Notes: a model not told the origin generated them from the sequence alone. Shown: positions 1 through 5,656, numbered from the stretch's first letter. The stretch is 6,755 nt of DNA from Spirochaetaceae bacterium (GCA_031279895.1 JAITHR010000180.1:1-6755), one strand, 5' to 3'. Made by a program: numbers and translations.

Positions 1-233
1 CCTTTGCCGCGCGGGAACGTTTCTTTGCACCTGGCGACCGTTCCTTCGCCCCGGAGGAACGTCCCTTTGCTCCGGTGGAACGTTCCTTTGCCCCGGAGGA
101 ACGTTCCTTTGCCACGGAAGGACATTCTTCTGTACCCGAAGCAGTTACTTCTACGCCGCGGGTAGCTACTTCCGCACCGCGGGTAGCTACTTCTACGCCG
201 CAAGTAACCGCTTCCGACTCGCGGGTAAGCGGA
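1..233. repeat. Degenerate 21-bp tandem repeat
   Basis: About eleven 21-bp units run without gaps. Units near 77-118 are close to GGAACGTTCCTTTGCCCCGG and contain the palindrome GGAACGTTCC at 77-86 and 98-107. Units from about 144 on are closer to TAGCTACTTCTACGCCGCGG. The two halves look like separate amplifications of diverged units. The period equals seven codons. Confidence 0.8.
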
Positions 234-248
234 CGGCGTCTGCTGTGA
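3..248 (+). CDS. Possible C-terminal end of a heptad-repeat protein (partial, enters from left edge)
   Basis: This frame is open from the left edge to TGA at 246-248 and gives 81 residues made almost wholly of seven-residue repeats. The first half repeats F-A-P-E-E-R-S, the second half S-T-P-R-V-A-T, and a proline in the third position persists through most units. The underlying DNA has a 21-bp period, so a reading frame is preserved by any change in unit number. The stop falls just before an intergenic repeat, as gene ends do elsewhere in this window. Caution: the repeat lacks stops in several frames. Frame 1 is open to about 170, frame 2 to about 268, and a minus-strand frame (heptads like E-R-S-S-G-A-K) is also open but has no ATG and no ribosome binding site. 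I prefer this frame for its conserved proline and sensible end. No function can be assigned. Confidence 0.4.
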   Translation, partial: FAARERFFAPGDRSFAPEERPFAPVERSFAPEERSFATEGHSSVPEAVTSTPRVATSAPRVATSTPQVTASDSRVSGRRLL

Positions 249-304
249 GCCGCTTCGCGGGACGCTTATGAAACAGCCGGAGGCTGCGGAGGCTGCGGAG
301 GCTG
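249..304 (-). repeat. Intergenic hairpin repeat, copy A, with 9-bp tandem triplication
   Basis: Read on the minus strand this copy has the family core: hairpin CAGCC-TCC-GGCTG (274-286), TTT, then CATAAGCGTCCCGCG. It lies just past the stop of the minus-strand lipoprotein gene that ends at 314. On the plus strand the 9-mer CGGAGGCTG occurs three times in tandem at 278-304, which suggests slippage within the element. It also separates this gene from the possible converging gene that ends at 248. Confidence 0.75.
274..286 (-). terminator. Candidate intrinsic terminator of the lipoprotein gene
   Basis: On the minus strand a perfect 5-bp stem CAGCC/GGCTG with a TCC loop is followed by TTT (complement of 271-273), 28 bases past the stop codon at 314-316. 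The T run is short, so termination may be weak or may need Rho. The same hairpin shape recurs at other gene ends in this window. Confidence 0.45.
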
Positions 305-313
305 GCCGCTTCC

Positions 314-1525
314 CTACTTCTCTTCCGTCCCCGCGCCGCGGAGGATCATAAGGCCGGCGGCGCCTACGGTTAGGTCATGCTGTTCCTCCCACGCGGCGAT
401 GATGGTATCGGAAACCGTCCCTATGCGGGTATAGACAAAGCCTTCGGGCAAAAGCGGCAGGTTCAACGCTTCCACATTGAACGCGCCGCCCCGACTCTCG
501 CCGAAAAACCCCTTGCCGTCGGGATATATGACCAGCGCCCGGGCGCCGGTGTCGCCGTTATCGTGATAATAGCCTGAAAGCTCGATAAGATCGTTCATCG
601 TAAGGGCATTTTCACCGGCAAAATAGCGGGGATAGGCGTATTCGGGAGAGATTATCCCCGCTATCGGCGCCTGATTCACGCGGCTCAAGCCCGCGGCTTT
701 TTCCAAAACCTGACGCAGGAGCGCCGGAGCCGTATCCGGGGACAGCGGAAGCGCCGAATCCCTGAAGCGCGAAACCGAAGAAACCGCGCCGGCATGAGAC
801 AAATCCCGCACGCTGAAATAGGCGTACTGCGCCTCCGGCTCGGTACGTTGGATACTCCGGTAATACCAATGCCTGTCCCCGCCCTGACGCAAAGCGTCCA
901 CCTCCCAGCCCGCTGCGGCGGGAAACGATTCAAACGCGGGAATTTGTATTCCTACCGGACGGTCGCTTCCTTTTCCTTGAACGAACACCTGCGGCGCCGG
1001 CGGCGGCGCGGTAGGCTCGGTAAAGAAATCGTTCCGATAGAGCAGCGCCGCGGGTTCGTCCTGAAACACAAAAAAAGACCCTATCGTATAATTATCCCAA
1101 TAGGCCGTGTCGGTTACGCGGTACAATGCTATGCCGCCGTCTTTCCATACCTCCGCGACGAGAAACCCTTCCCGATTTATCCCCATAACAAGTCTGTCCC
1201 GCTGCATAACCATACCCGCGACAAGACGCGACAAGGGCCAGGGTTCGTATGGGGTAAGCGCGGCCTCCGCGGGCGAAGGCACGAGAAACGGGCCGGACAC
1301 GCCGTCCCGCGGCGGACCGAATTCAAACCACAGCGGATTATTCCCGCTTTTTATAATCGCCGCAGGCAGCGGGGAACGGGCGGTTCCCGTATCCGGCGGC
1401 GCGGAAACCGCCGGTGCGTCCGGCGCCGTTTTGCCGGGGGACGGGGCCGGCTCCTTTTCGGAACAGGAAAAGAGCAGAAGAAGAGCCGCGGATACCGCGA
1501 TAGGAGGAAGAACTAATCGGTTCAT
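314..1525 (-). CDS. Hypothetical secreted lipoprotein
   Basis: The 403-residue product starts with a lipoprotein signal: M-N-R, a hydrophobic stretch from about residue 4 to 19, and L-L-F-S-C with the lipidated cysteine at 21. Residues 22-55 are rich in Pro, Ala, Ser and Thr and look like a flexible tether. The rest is a globular region rich in aromatic residues, with W-F-E-F-G at about 66 and L-L-Y-R-N-D-F-F at about 162. I recognise no enzyme motif. It is probably a surface or periplasmic protein anchored by lipid. The start is supported by AAGGA six bases before the ATG. Malic enzyme lies upstream on the same strand, but the 184-bp gap holds three repeat hairpins, two of them facing this gene, so co-transcription is doubtful. 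Its own stop is followed by another hairpin. Lipoprotein status is secure; function is unknown. Confidence 0.85.
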   Translation of the reverse strand: MNRLVLPPIAVSAALLLLFSCSEKEPAPSPGKTAPDAPAVSAPPDTGTARSPLPAAIIKSGNNPLWFEFGPPRDGVSGPFLVPSPAEAALTPYEPWPLSRLVAGMVMQRDRLVMGINREGFLVAEVWKDGGIALYRVTDTAYWDNYTIGSFFVFQDEPAALLYRNDFFTEPTAPPPAPQVFVQGKGSDRPVGIQIPAFESFPAAAGWEVDALRQGGDRHWYYRSIQRTEPEAQYAYFSVRDLSHAGAVSSVSRFRDSALPLSPDTAPALLRQVLEKAAGLSRVNQAPIAGIISPEYAYPRYFAGENALTMNDLIELSGYYHDNGDTGARALVIYPDGKGFFGESRGGAFNVEALNLPLLPEGFVYTRIGTVSDTIIAAWEEQHDLTVGAAGLMILRGAGTEEK

Positions 1526-1545
1526 AGTATATCCTTTAGCCTGAA

Positions 1546-1733
1546 CAAAACCGCCGTCTCCGACGGTTTCAAACGGCTTCCCGATACCGCGGCAAAGCAG
1601 TCGCCGTCCGCTTTGAGCCGCTGTGCGGGAAGCTTATGAAACCGCCGGAGACGGCCTGCGAGGTGCCGCAAAGCGGTCGTTGACAGCCGGGGGGCGCGGC
1701 GCGGGAAGCTTATGAAACCGTCGGAGACGGCGC
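1546..1733. repeat. Intergenic hairpin repeat, copy B (multi-module)
   Basis: This block holds three hairpins with a GGA/TCC loop: 1554-1566 (plus orientation), 1642-1654 and 1718-1730 (both minus orientation). Each adjoins a module like CGGGAAGCTTATGAAACCG. The 20-mer GCGGCAAAGCGGTCGTTGAC, seen as its reverse complement at about 4445 and 5254, appears here with one change at about 1668-1687. The block fills the gap between the lipoprotein gene and malic enzyme and overlaps the last codons and the stop of malic enzyme. Confidence 0.8.
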
Positions 1734-2894
1734 GACGCCTGTTTTTCGGGCCGCTTCGCCCACCGCTTTGGCAACGGCGTCTTTTATGCGCGGGTCAAAA
1801 GCCTCTGGAATTATGTAATCCGCCTTGAGTTCTTTTTCGCTTATGAGATCCGCAAGCGCATAGGACGCGGCTATCTTCATCGCGTCGTTAATGTCCCGCG
1901 CGCGCACGTCCAAAGCGCCCCGGAAAATGCCCGGGAAGGCAAGCACGTTGTTTATCTGGTTGGCAAAGTCGCTCCTGCCGGTGCCCACCACCGCGGCTCC
2001 CGCGGCAAAGGCGTCGTCCGGCATGATTTCCGGCGTCGGGTTTGCCATGGGAAAGATAATCGGGTCTTTTGCCATAGAAGAAACCATGTCTTTCGTTACC
2101 ATTCCCGGTGCCGAGATGCCGATAAACACGTCCGCGCCTTTTATCACGTCCGCGAGGGCGCCTTTCGCGCATTCTTTGTTGGAAATTGCCGCCATTTCAG
2201 CCTTTTCTGGATTGAGATCGCTTCTTCCCGCGTAAATAGCCCCTTTTCGGTCGCACATGATAACATTCGTAAGCCCCACCGCGATAAGCAGCTTGATGAT
2301 GGCTACCCCCGCCGCGCCCGCGCCGCTGGTTACGACCCGAATCCGATCGAGCTTTTTACCGGTAATTTTGAGGGCGTTGAGCATTGCCGCCAGCACCACC
2401 ACTGCGGTTCCGTGCTGATCATCGTGAAAAACGGGAATATCGCAGCGGGATTTGAGTTTCCGTTCGATTTCAAAACAGCGGGGCGCGGCAATATCTTCAA
2501 GGTTTATCCCGCCGAAGCTCCCTGCCAAAAGCGCCACGGTATTAACGATCTCGTCCACCTCTTTTGAGCGGATGCAGAGGGGGATCGCGTTTACCCCGCC
2601 GAACGCTTTGAAAAGTACGCACTTTCCTTCCATGACCGGCATTCCCGCCTCGGGCCCAATATCTCCCAGTCCCAGTACGGCGGTTCCGTCGGTTACCACG
2701 GCCACGGTGTTCCATCGCCCGGTAAGATCCCAGCTTTTCTCTGGATGCCGCTGTATTTCAAGACACGGTTCCGCAACCCCGGGGGTATACGCCAAAGATA
2801 AATCAAGCTTTGAAGCCACTGCCATTTTAGGCACTATATCAAGTTTCCCGCGCCATTCGACGTGTTTTTTAAGGGATTCTTTTGCATAGTCCAT
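1710..2894 (-). CDS. Malic enzyme (short bacterial form, NAD(P)-dependent)
   Basis: This 394-residue cytoplasmic enzyme converts malate to pyruvate and CO2 and reduces NAD(P). Numbered from the chosen start, the N-terminal domain has S-L-A-Y-T-P-G-V-A-E-P-C (33-44), with the likely catalytic tyrosine at 36. It also has T-D-G-T-A-V-L-G-L-G-D-I-G (68-80), M-E-G-K with the catalytic lysine at 91, E-D at 133-134 and F-H-D-D-Q-H-G-T (156-163) for metal binding. The Rossmann nucleotide site is G-A-G-A-A-G (191-196), followed by N-P-T-P-E and G-T-G-R-S-D. The length fits the short family without a phosphotransacetylase domain. A TTG six bases upstream (2898-2900) abuts the ribosome binding site and is rejected. 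The last codons (P-S-P-T-V-S, then TAA) come from an intergenic repeat. NAD versus NADP preference cannot be told. Confidence 0.95.
   Translation of the reverse strand: MDYAKESLKKHVEWRGKLDIVPKMAVASKLDLSLAYTPGVAEPCLEIQRHPEKSWDLTGRWNTVAVVTDGTAVLGLGDIGPEAGMPVMEGKCVLFKAFGGVNAIPLCIRSKEVDEIVNTVALLAGSFGGINLEDIAAPRCFEIERKLKSRCDIPVFHDDQHGTAVVVLAAMLNALKITGKKLDRIRVVTSGAGAAGVAIIKLLIAVGLTNVIMCDRKGAIYAGRSDLNPEKAEMAAISNKECAKGALADVIKGADVFIGISAPGMVTKDMVSSMAKDPIIFPMANPTPEIMPDDAFAAGAAVVGTGRSDFANQINNVLAFPGIFRGALDVRARDINDAMKIAASYALADLISEKELKADYIIPEAFDPRIKDAVAKAVGEAARKTGVAPSPTVS
1718..1730 (-). terminator. Candidate terminator overlapping the 3' end of malic enzyme
   Basis: On the minus strand CCGTC-TCC-GACGG is followed by TTT and then CATAA. 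The TAA is the stop codon of malic enzyme, so the hairpin sits inside the last codons. A second copy at 1642-1654 (CCGTC/GGCGG, with one G-T wobble pair) follows about 55 bases further on in the same direction. Confidence 0.45.
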
Positions 2895-2900
2895 AATCAA

Positions 2901-2906
2901 CTCCTT
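2901..2906 (-). promoter_or_regulatory. Ribosome binding site that fixes the malic enzyme start
   Basis: AAGGAG on the minus strand lies six bases before the ATG at 2892-2894. It directly touches the upstream TTG at 2898-2900, leaving no spacer, so translation should begin at the ATG. Confidence 0.8.
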
Positions 2907-2957
2907 ATTATTGGTTGTTATTTCTTAACTGTAACGCGAAACCGCGCAAAGCGCAAC

Positions 2958-3188
2958 CCGCCCGCCCGCCGGCGGCGGGTGGCACATAAGCTTCCCGTAC
3001 AGCGCCTCTAAGCTGACGCTACCCGCTTTGCGGCGCTCCGCAGGACGCTTTTTTCTATAAGTTTCCTGATGTGCGGCTCAAAGCTGACACTGCCCGCTTA
3101 GGACGGCGCACCTCTAAGCTGACGCTGCCTTACTTTGCCGCGGTATCAGGACGCTTATGAAACAGCCGGAGGCTGGCCGGAGGCTGGT
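2958..3188. repeat. Intergenic hairpin repeat, copy C (multi-module)
   Basis: This fills the divergent gap between malic enzyme and the cysteine desulfurase; I see no gene in 2895-3221. From left to right it holds a GC-rich palindrome (2961-2990), CATAAGCTTCCCG, and two or three copies of a module that begins CCTCTAAGCTGACGCT and ends GCAGGACGCTT or ATCAGGACGCTT. It ends with a minus-oriented hairpin CAGCC-TCC-GGCTG (3163-3175). GCCGGAGGCTG is repeated at the right end. Both promoters of this divergent gap must lie in or next to the repeat. Confidence 0.8.
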
Positions 3189-3221
3189 AAAAATGTTTGA
3201 AACGGTTTTTAATTGGGTGTT

Positions 3222-4383
3222 ATGAGTCAGAGAATATATATGGATAATTCCGCTACCACCGCGCTGTCGGAAACGGCTCTGGAAGCGATGCTGCCCTATT
3301 TCCGCGAGCGCTTCGGCAATCCGTCGGCGCTCTACAGCTACGGCCAGGAGGCGAAAAAGGCGCTGGAAGACAGCCGGCGTACCGTGGCGGAAGCCCTCGG
3401 CGCGTTAAACAATGAAATCTACTTCACCTCAGGCGGCACGGAAAGCGATAATTGGGCGATACACAGCGCTTGTACGCTCTCCGCGAAAAAAGGGGCGCAC
3501 ATTGTAACGAGCGCCATAGAACACAGCGCCATAATCCGCACGCTGGAGCAGCGGGAGAAGCGCGGGTATGCGGTAACCGCGCTTAAACCGGATAGGAACG
3601 GCCAGATAACGCCGGAACAGCTTGAAGAGGCCATACGCGGCGATACCATACTGGTGAGTGTTATGATGGCGAATAACGTGGCCGGTACCGTCCTGCGCAC
3701 GCGGGAACTGTGCGCGGTATCCCATAAGCGCGGGGTTCTGTTCCACACCGACGCGGTGCAGGCCGCCGCGCACATCCCCATTGACACCCGCGCTCTTGGG
3801 GTTGATATGCTTTCGATTTCAGCCCACAAGTTTCACGGGCCCAAAGGCGTGGGGGCGTTGTTTACCAGGATACCTCTGGCGCCGGCGCCGTATATTACCG
3901 GCGGGGGCCAGGAAAAGGGGCAGCGCTCCGGCACTGAAAACGTGCCGGGCATTGTGGGGATGGCAGCCGCGATTCGGGAGGGCGTGGAGAACCTGTCCCG
4001 GAACACCGCCTATCTGACCGCGCTGCGGGACAACCTCATAGACCATACGCTCAAAATTCCCGGCGCGTACCTCACCGGGGACCCGTCCGACCGTCTGCCC
4101 GGCCACGCTTCGTTTGTGTTTGAAGGCATCGGCCACAGCGCGCACCTTATCGCCATGCTCAATGACGCGGGTATCTGCGCCGGTTCCGGGTCCGCCTGTT
4201 CAGCGTCCGCGAAAGAGGCGCCCCATGTTCTTAACGGCCCTTGGGTATGACGAGGCCCTTTCCCGTAGCGCGCTGCGCGTGTCCCTTTCGCACGATAACA
4301 CGGAAGAAGAGATTGCCGTGCTGAACCGCGAACTTCCGCGCATTATAGCCGCGCTGCGCCCGCAGCCTCCGGCTGTTTCATAA
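3222..4383 (+). pseudogene. Cysteine desulfurase, NifS/IscS type, frameshifted near the C-terminus
   Basis: This PLP enzyme would take sulfur from cysteine for Fe-S cluster or thio-cofactor assembly. Numbered from ATG 3222, it has I-Y-M-D-N-S-A-T-T (5-13), G-G-T-E-S-D-N (71-77), His101, D-A-V-Q (177-180), the PLP lysine in S-A-H-K-F-H-G (Lys203) and the catalytic loop G-S-G-S-A-C-S with Cys326. After Leu337 (codon at 4230-4232) the frame runs into TGA at 4248-4250. Skipping one base near 4231-4234 restores T-A-L-G-Y-D-E-A-L and an expected C-terminus, with S-A-L-R-V-S-L and N-T-E-E-E-I, ending at TAA 4381-4383. The repaired length is 386 residues, normal for the family; unrepaired it is 342. 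The shift lies after all catalytic residues. It may be a true mutation, a sequencing error or recoding. A TTG at 3213 is possible, but ATG 3222 gives the family's usual N-terminus. No clear Shine-Dalgarno site is visible, and no IscU or IscR neighbour is seen. Confidence 0.92.
4363..4382 (+). terminator. Hairpin overlapping the 3' end of the desulfurase gene
   Basis: CAGCC-TCC-GGCTG (4363-4375) followed by TTT lies inside the last codons, and the repeat continues into the TAA stop. It mirrors the arrangement at the end of malic enzyme. Confidence 0.4.
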
Positions 4384-4398
4384 GCTTCCCGCACAGCG

Positions 4399-4415
4399 CC
4401 GTCTCCGACGGTTTT
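4399..4415 (+). terminator. Candidate intrinsic terminator after the desulfurase gene
   Basis: CCGTC-TCC-GACGG followed by TTTT, 15 bases past the TAA at 4381-4383. This is the best T run among the hairpins of the window. Confidence 0.5.
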
Positions 4416-4613
4416 AAACGGCTTCTTGCGCCGCGCCCCTTAGTAGTCAACGACCGCTTTGCCGCGCTCCGCAGGAAGCTTATGTAAAAAAGCTTCTTGC
4501 ACCGCGCCTCTAAGCAGACGCAGACCGCTTTGCCGCGGTATCAGGACGCTTTTGTGCCACCCGCCGCTGGCGGGGGGAAACAGCCGATTATTAAACCAAG
4601 GAGTGTTATTGTT

Positions 4614-5198
4614 ATGAAACGACACATAGTGGCGCTGGCGGTTTCCTGTCTGGCGTTATCCTGCGCCTCGGGCGCGAAAAATGAAAGCGGCGCGGAAGAG
4701 CGGGAAGCGCGGGCTTCAGTGCGGGCCGCCGAAACCGACCCCTCATTTCGGGGGGATTTCCAAGTGGAAGTGAAGGGCGAAGGCGGAGAGCGAACCATCA
4801 CTCTTACCGGCTACATCGGGCCCGGGGGCGACCTTGCCATACCCGACCGCATCGACAGTATCCCCGTAACCGTTATCGGAGAAGAGGCCTTCAAGGGGTG
4901 CGACGGGCTTTCCCGCGTCGTCATCCCGGACACGGTGGTTTCTATCGGGGACTGGGCGTTTACCGAGTGCGAGAACCTGAGCGACCTGGTTATCCCGGAG
5001 TCGGTGGTTTCTATCGGAAGGAGCGCGTTCTCATGGTGCGTAAGCCTTGCAAGCGTTACGATTCCGGAGTCGGTGGTTTCTATCGGGGAGCGGGGATTTT
5101 CTTACTGCGACCGCCTGCGAAGCGTTACGCTTTCACGGAACACGACCGTTGGGGTCGAGGCCTTTCCCAAAGAAGCCGTCATCACCCACCACCCTTAG
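4614..5198 (+). CDS. Small BspA-type leucine-rich-repeat lipoprotein
   Basis: From ATG 4614 the product has 194 residues. Its lipoprotein signal is M-K-R-H, a hydrophobic stretch and L-A-L-S-C, with the lipidated cysteine at 17. A charged Glu/Arg/Ala linker follows to about residue 45. Residues 74-184 carry leucine-rich repeats of the 23-residue bacterial surface type, with pattern I-P-x-x-V-x-S-I-G-x-x-A-F-x-x-C-x-x-L-x-x-V. There are three good units and flanking partial ones. Such proteins usually sit on the cell surface and bind host or bacterial partners; the partner here is unknown. AAGGAG at 4598-4603, ten bases before the ATG, supports this start. An upstream in-frame ATG at 4497 would add residues coded by repeat DNA and bury the signal peptide, so it is rejected. 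The protein is short for this family, which often has many more repeats. Confidence 0.88.
   Translation: MKRHIVALAVSCLALSCASGAKNESGAEEREARASVRAAETDPSFRGDFQVEVKGEGGERTITLTGYIGPGGDLAIPDRIDSIPVTVIGEEAFKGCDGLSRVVIPDTVVSIGDWAFTECENLSDLVIPESVVSIGRSAFSWCVSLASVTIPESVVSIGERGFSYCDRLRSVTLSRNTTVGVEAFPKEAVITHHP
4933..5086 (+). repeat. 69-bp tandem repeat units inside the LRR gene
   Basis: CGGTGGTTTCTATCGG begins at 4933, 5002 and 5071, exactly 69 bases apart, which matches the 23-residue protein repeat. The last two units share CCGGAGTCGGTGGTTTCTAT. The DNA identity is higher than protein constraint alone needs, so recent duplication or conversion between units is likely. Confidence 0.8.
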
Positions 5199-5202
5199 CC
5201 CG

Positions 5203-5327
5203 CCGCAGCCTCCGGCTGTTTCAAACCGCTTCCCGCATAGCGGCTGTTAGCAGTCAACGACCGCTTTGCCGCACTCCGCAGGAAGCTTTTGGAACCGCCG
5301 GAGGCGGGCCGGCGGGCGGAGGCTGCT
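5203..5327. repeat. Intergenic hairpin repeat, copy E
   Basis: The copy runs from hairpin 5206-5218 (plus) through CTTCCCGCATAGCGG, the shared module GTCAACGACCGCTTTGCCGC and GCAGGAAGCTTTTGG to an inward-facing hairpin CCGCC-GGA-GGCGG at 5295-5307. The two ends are roughly inverted, giving one compact unit of about 120 bases. This is the cleanest single copy in the window for defining element ends. Confidence 0.8.
5206..5221 (+). terminator. Candidate terminator of the LRR lipoprotein gene
   Basis: CAGCC-TCC-GGCTG (5206-5218) followed by TTT begins eight bases past the TAG stop at 5196-5198, in the direction of transcription. Confidence 0.45.
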
Positions 5328-5360
5328 GTAATTCATTTCGTACTCTAAACTTACGACGCC

Positions 5361-5528
5361 TTATCCACAGGATTCCGCGCCGCGTTCCGCCGGTATACAC
5401 CGGTATTTCCGTCCTGCCGTCGCGGAAATACGTCCTGCCGTCCTGGAAATACGGAATTCCGAAACAGGGAGTCGTGTCTCCAAAACGGAAACCCTTCCCC
5501 CTAAAACGGGGGATACGGTTTCTACCAT
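5361..5528 (-). CDS. Small ORF of 55 codons with heptad repeats, hypothetical
   Basis: On the minus strand GGAGGT (5535-5540) stands six bases before an ATG at 5526-5528, one of the best ribosome binding sites in the window. The ORF ends at TAA (5361-5363). The basic product begins M-V-E-T-V-S-P-V-L-G-G-R and runs as seven-residue units ending in Arg: V-S-V-L-E-T-R, L-P-V-S-E-F-R, I-S-R-T-A-G-R and I-S-A-T-A-G-R. The DNA has a 21-bp period, clearest at about 5406-5447. No signal peptide, membrane segment or known domain is visible. A plus-strand frame through the same repeat is open from 5332 to about 5570 but has no start codon, so the minus strand is preferred. The 21-bp period resembles the array at the left edge. 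Whether it makes a protein is unproven. Confidence 0.45.
   Translation of the reverse strand: MVETVSPVLGGRVSVLETRLPVSEFRISRTAGRISATAGRKYRCIPAERGAESCG
5406..5447. repeat. 21-bp tandem repeat in the small ORF
   Basis: On the minus strand CGTATTTCCAGGACGGCAGG(A) is followed directly by CGTATTTCCGCGACGGCAGG(A), two 21-bp units with two differences. More diverged units flank them on both sides. The period equals seven codons, as at 1-233. Confidence 0.7.
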
Positions 5529-5534
5529 AGAATT

Positions 5535-5540
5535 ACCTCC
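5535..5540 (-). promoter_or_regulatory. Strong ribosome binding site of the small ORF
   Basis: GGAGGT on the minus strand, six bases from the ATG. It is the main evidence that 5361-5528 is translated. Confidence 0.55.
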
Positions 5541-5555
5541 ATCCGAACGGGGCGG

Positions 5556-5617
5556 TATGCGGACAGAATAGCACCGAGGCGCGATGCGGGAAGCTTAGGG
5601 AAAAAGTTGTCCGCATA
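5556..5617. repeat. Perfect 10-bp inverted repeat at the GC/AT boundary
   Basis: TATGCGGACA (5556-5565) and TGTCCGCATA (5608-5617) are exact inverted copies separated by 42 bases. The loop holds a partial intergenic repeat (GCGGGAAGCTTAGGG at 5586-5600). It lies between the divergent small ORF and the AT-rich gene starting at 5657. It could be a regulator site, a recombination site or a relic of insertion. Confidence 0.6.
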
Positions 5618-5656
5618 GAGGAGGGGGGCCGGTTTGCCGAATGGGGGGGACAAAAA

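Larger units (their letters stand above)
4363..4577. repeat. Intergenic hairpin repeat, copy D (multi-module)
   Basis: This block begins in the desulfurase coding end and runs almost to the LRR gene. It holds two plus-oriented hairpins (4363-4375 and 4399-4411) and a module GTCAACGACCGCTTTGCCGC (about 4447-4466) that recurs at about 5254-5273. Next come GCAGGAAGCTTATG and a module GCGCCTCTAAGCAGACGCAG shared in near-identical form with copy C. It ends with CTTTTGTGCCACCCGCCG and a GC-rich palindrome that is the inverse of the left end of copy C. Confidence 0.8.

Noticed and set aside
1..233. CRISPR array
   Set aside because: The units are 21 bp and contiguous with no unique spacers, so this is a tandem repeat.
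794..1516. Plus-strand ORF of 240 codons opposite the lipoprotein gene
   Set aside because: It is a shadow of the minus-strand lipoprotein gene: very rich in Arg, with no domain, and GC-rich DNA leaves antisense frames open. The minus strand has a clear lipobox and ribosome binding site.
2898..2900. TTG start of malic enzyme
   Set aside because: It directly abuts the AAGGAG site, leaving no spacer, while the ATG six bases further on is well placed.
4114..4383. Separate 89-codon gene at the end of the desulfurase
   Set aside because: Only its part from about 4234 on is meaningful, and that is the frameshifted C-terminus of the desulfurase. The earlier part is out of frame with the catalytic loop.
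4497..4613. Upstream in-frame ATG as start of the LRR lipoprotein
   Set aside because: The added 39 codons come from intergenic repeat DNA and would bury the lipoprotein signal. AAGGAG at 4598-4603 supports ATG 4614.
4898..5530. Plus-strand ORF of 210 codons overlapping the LRR gene and the following gap
   Set aside because: It runs in another frame through the LRR repeats and then through repeat DNA. Its Arg/Pro/Gly-rich product has no domain, and the LRR frame has a signal peptide and family motif.
5332..5569. Plus-strand coding reading of the 21-bp repeat opposite the small ORF
   Set aside because: The frame is open, but no ATG, GTG or TTG lies near its beginning and there is no ribosome binding site.
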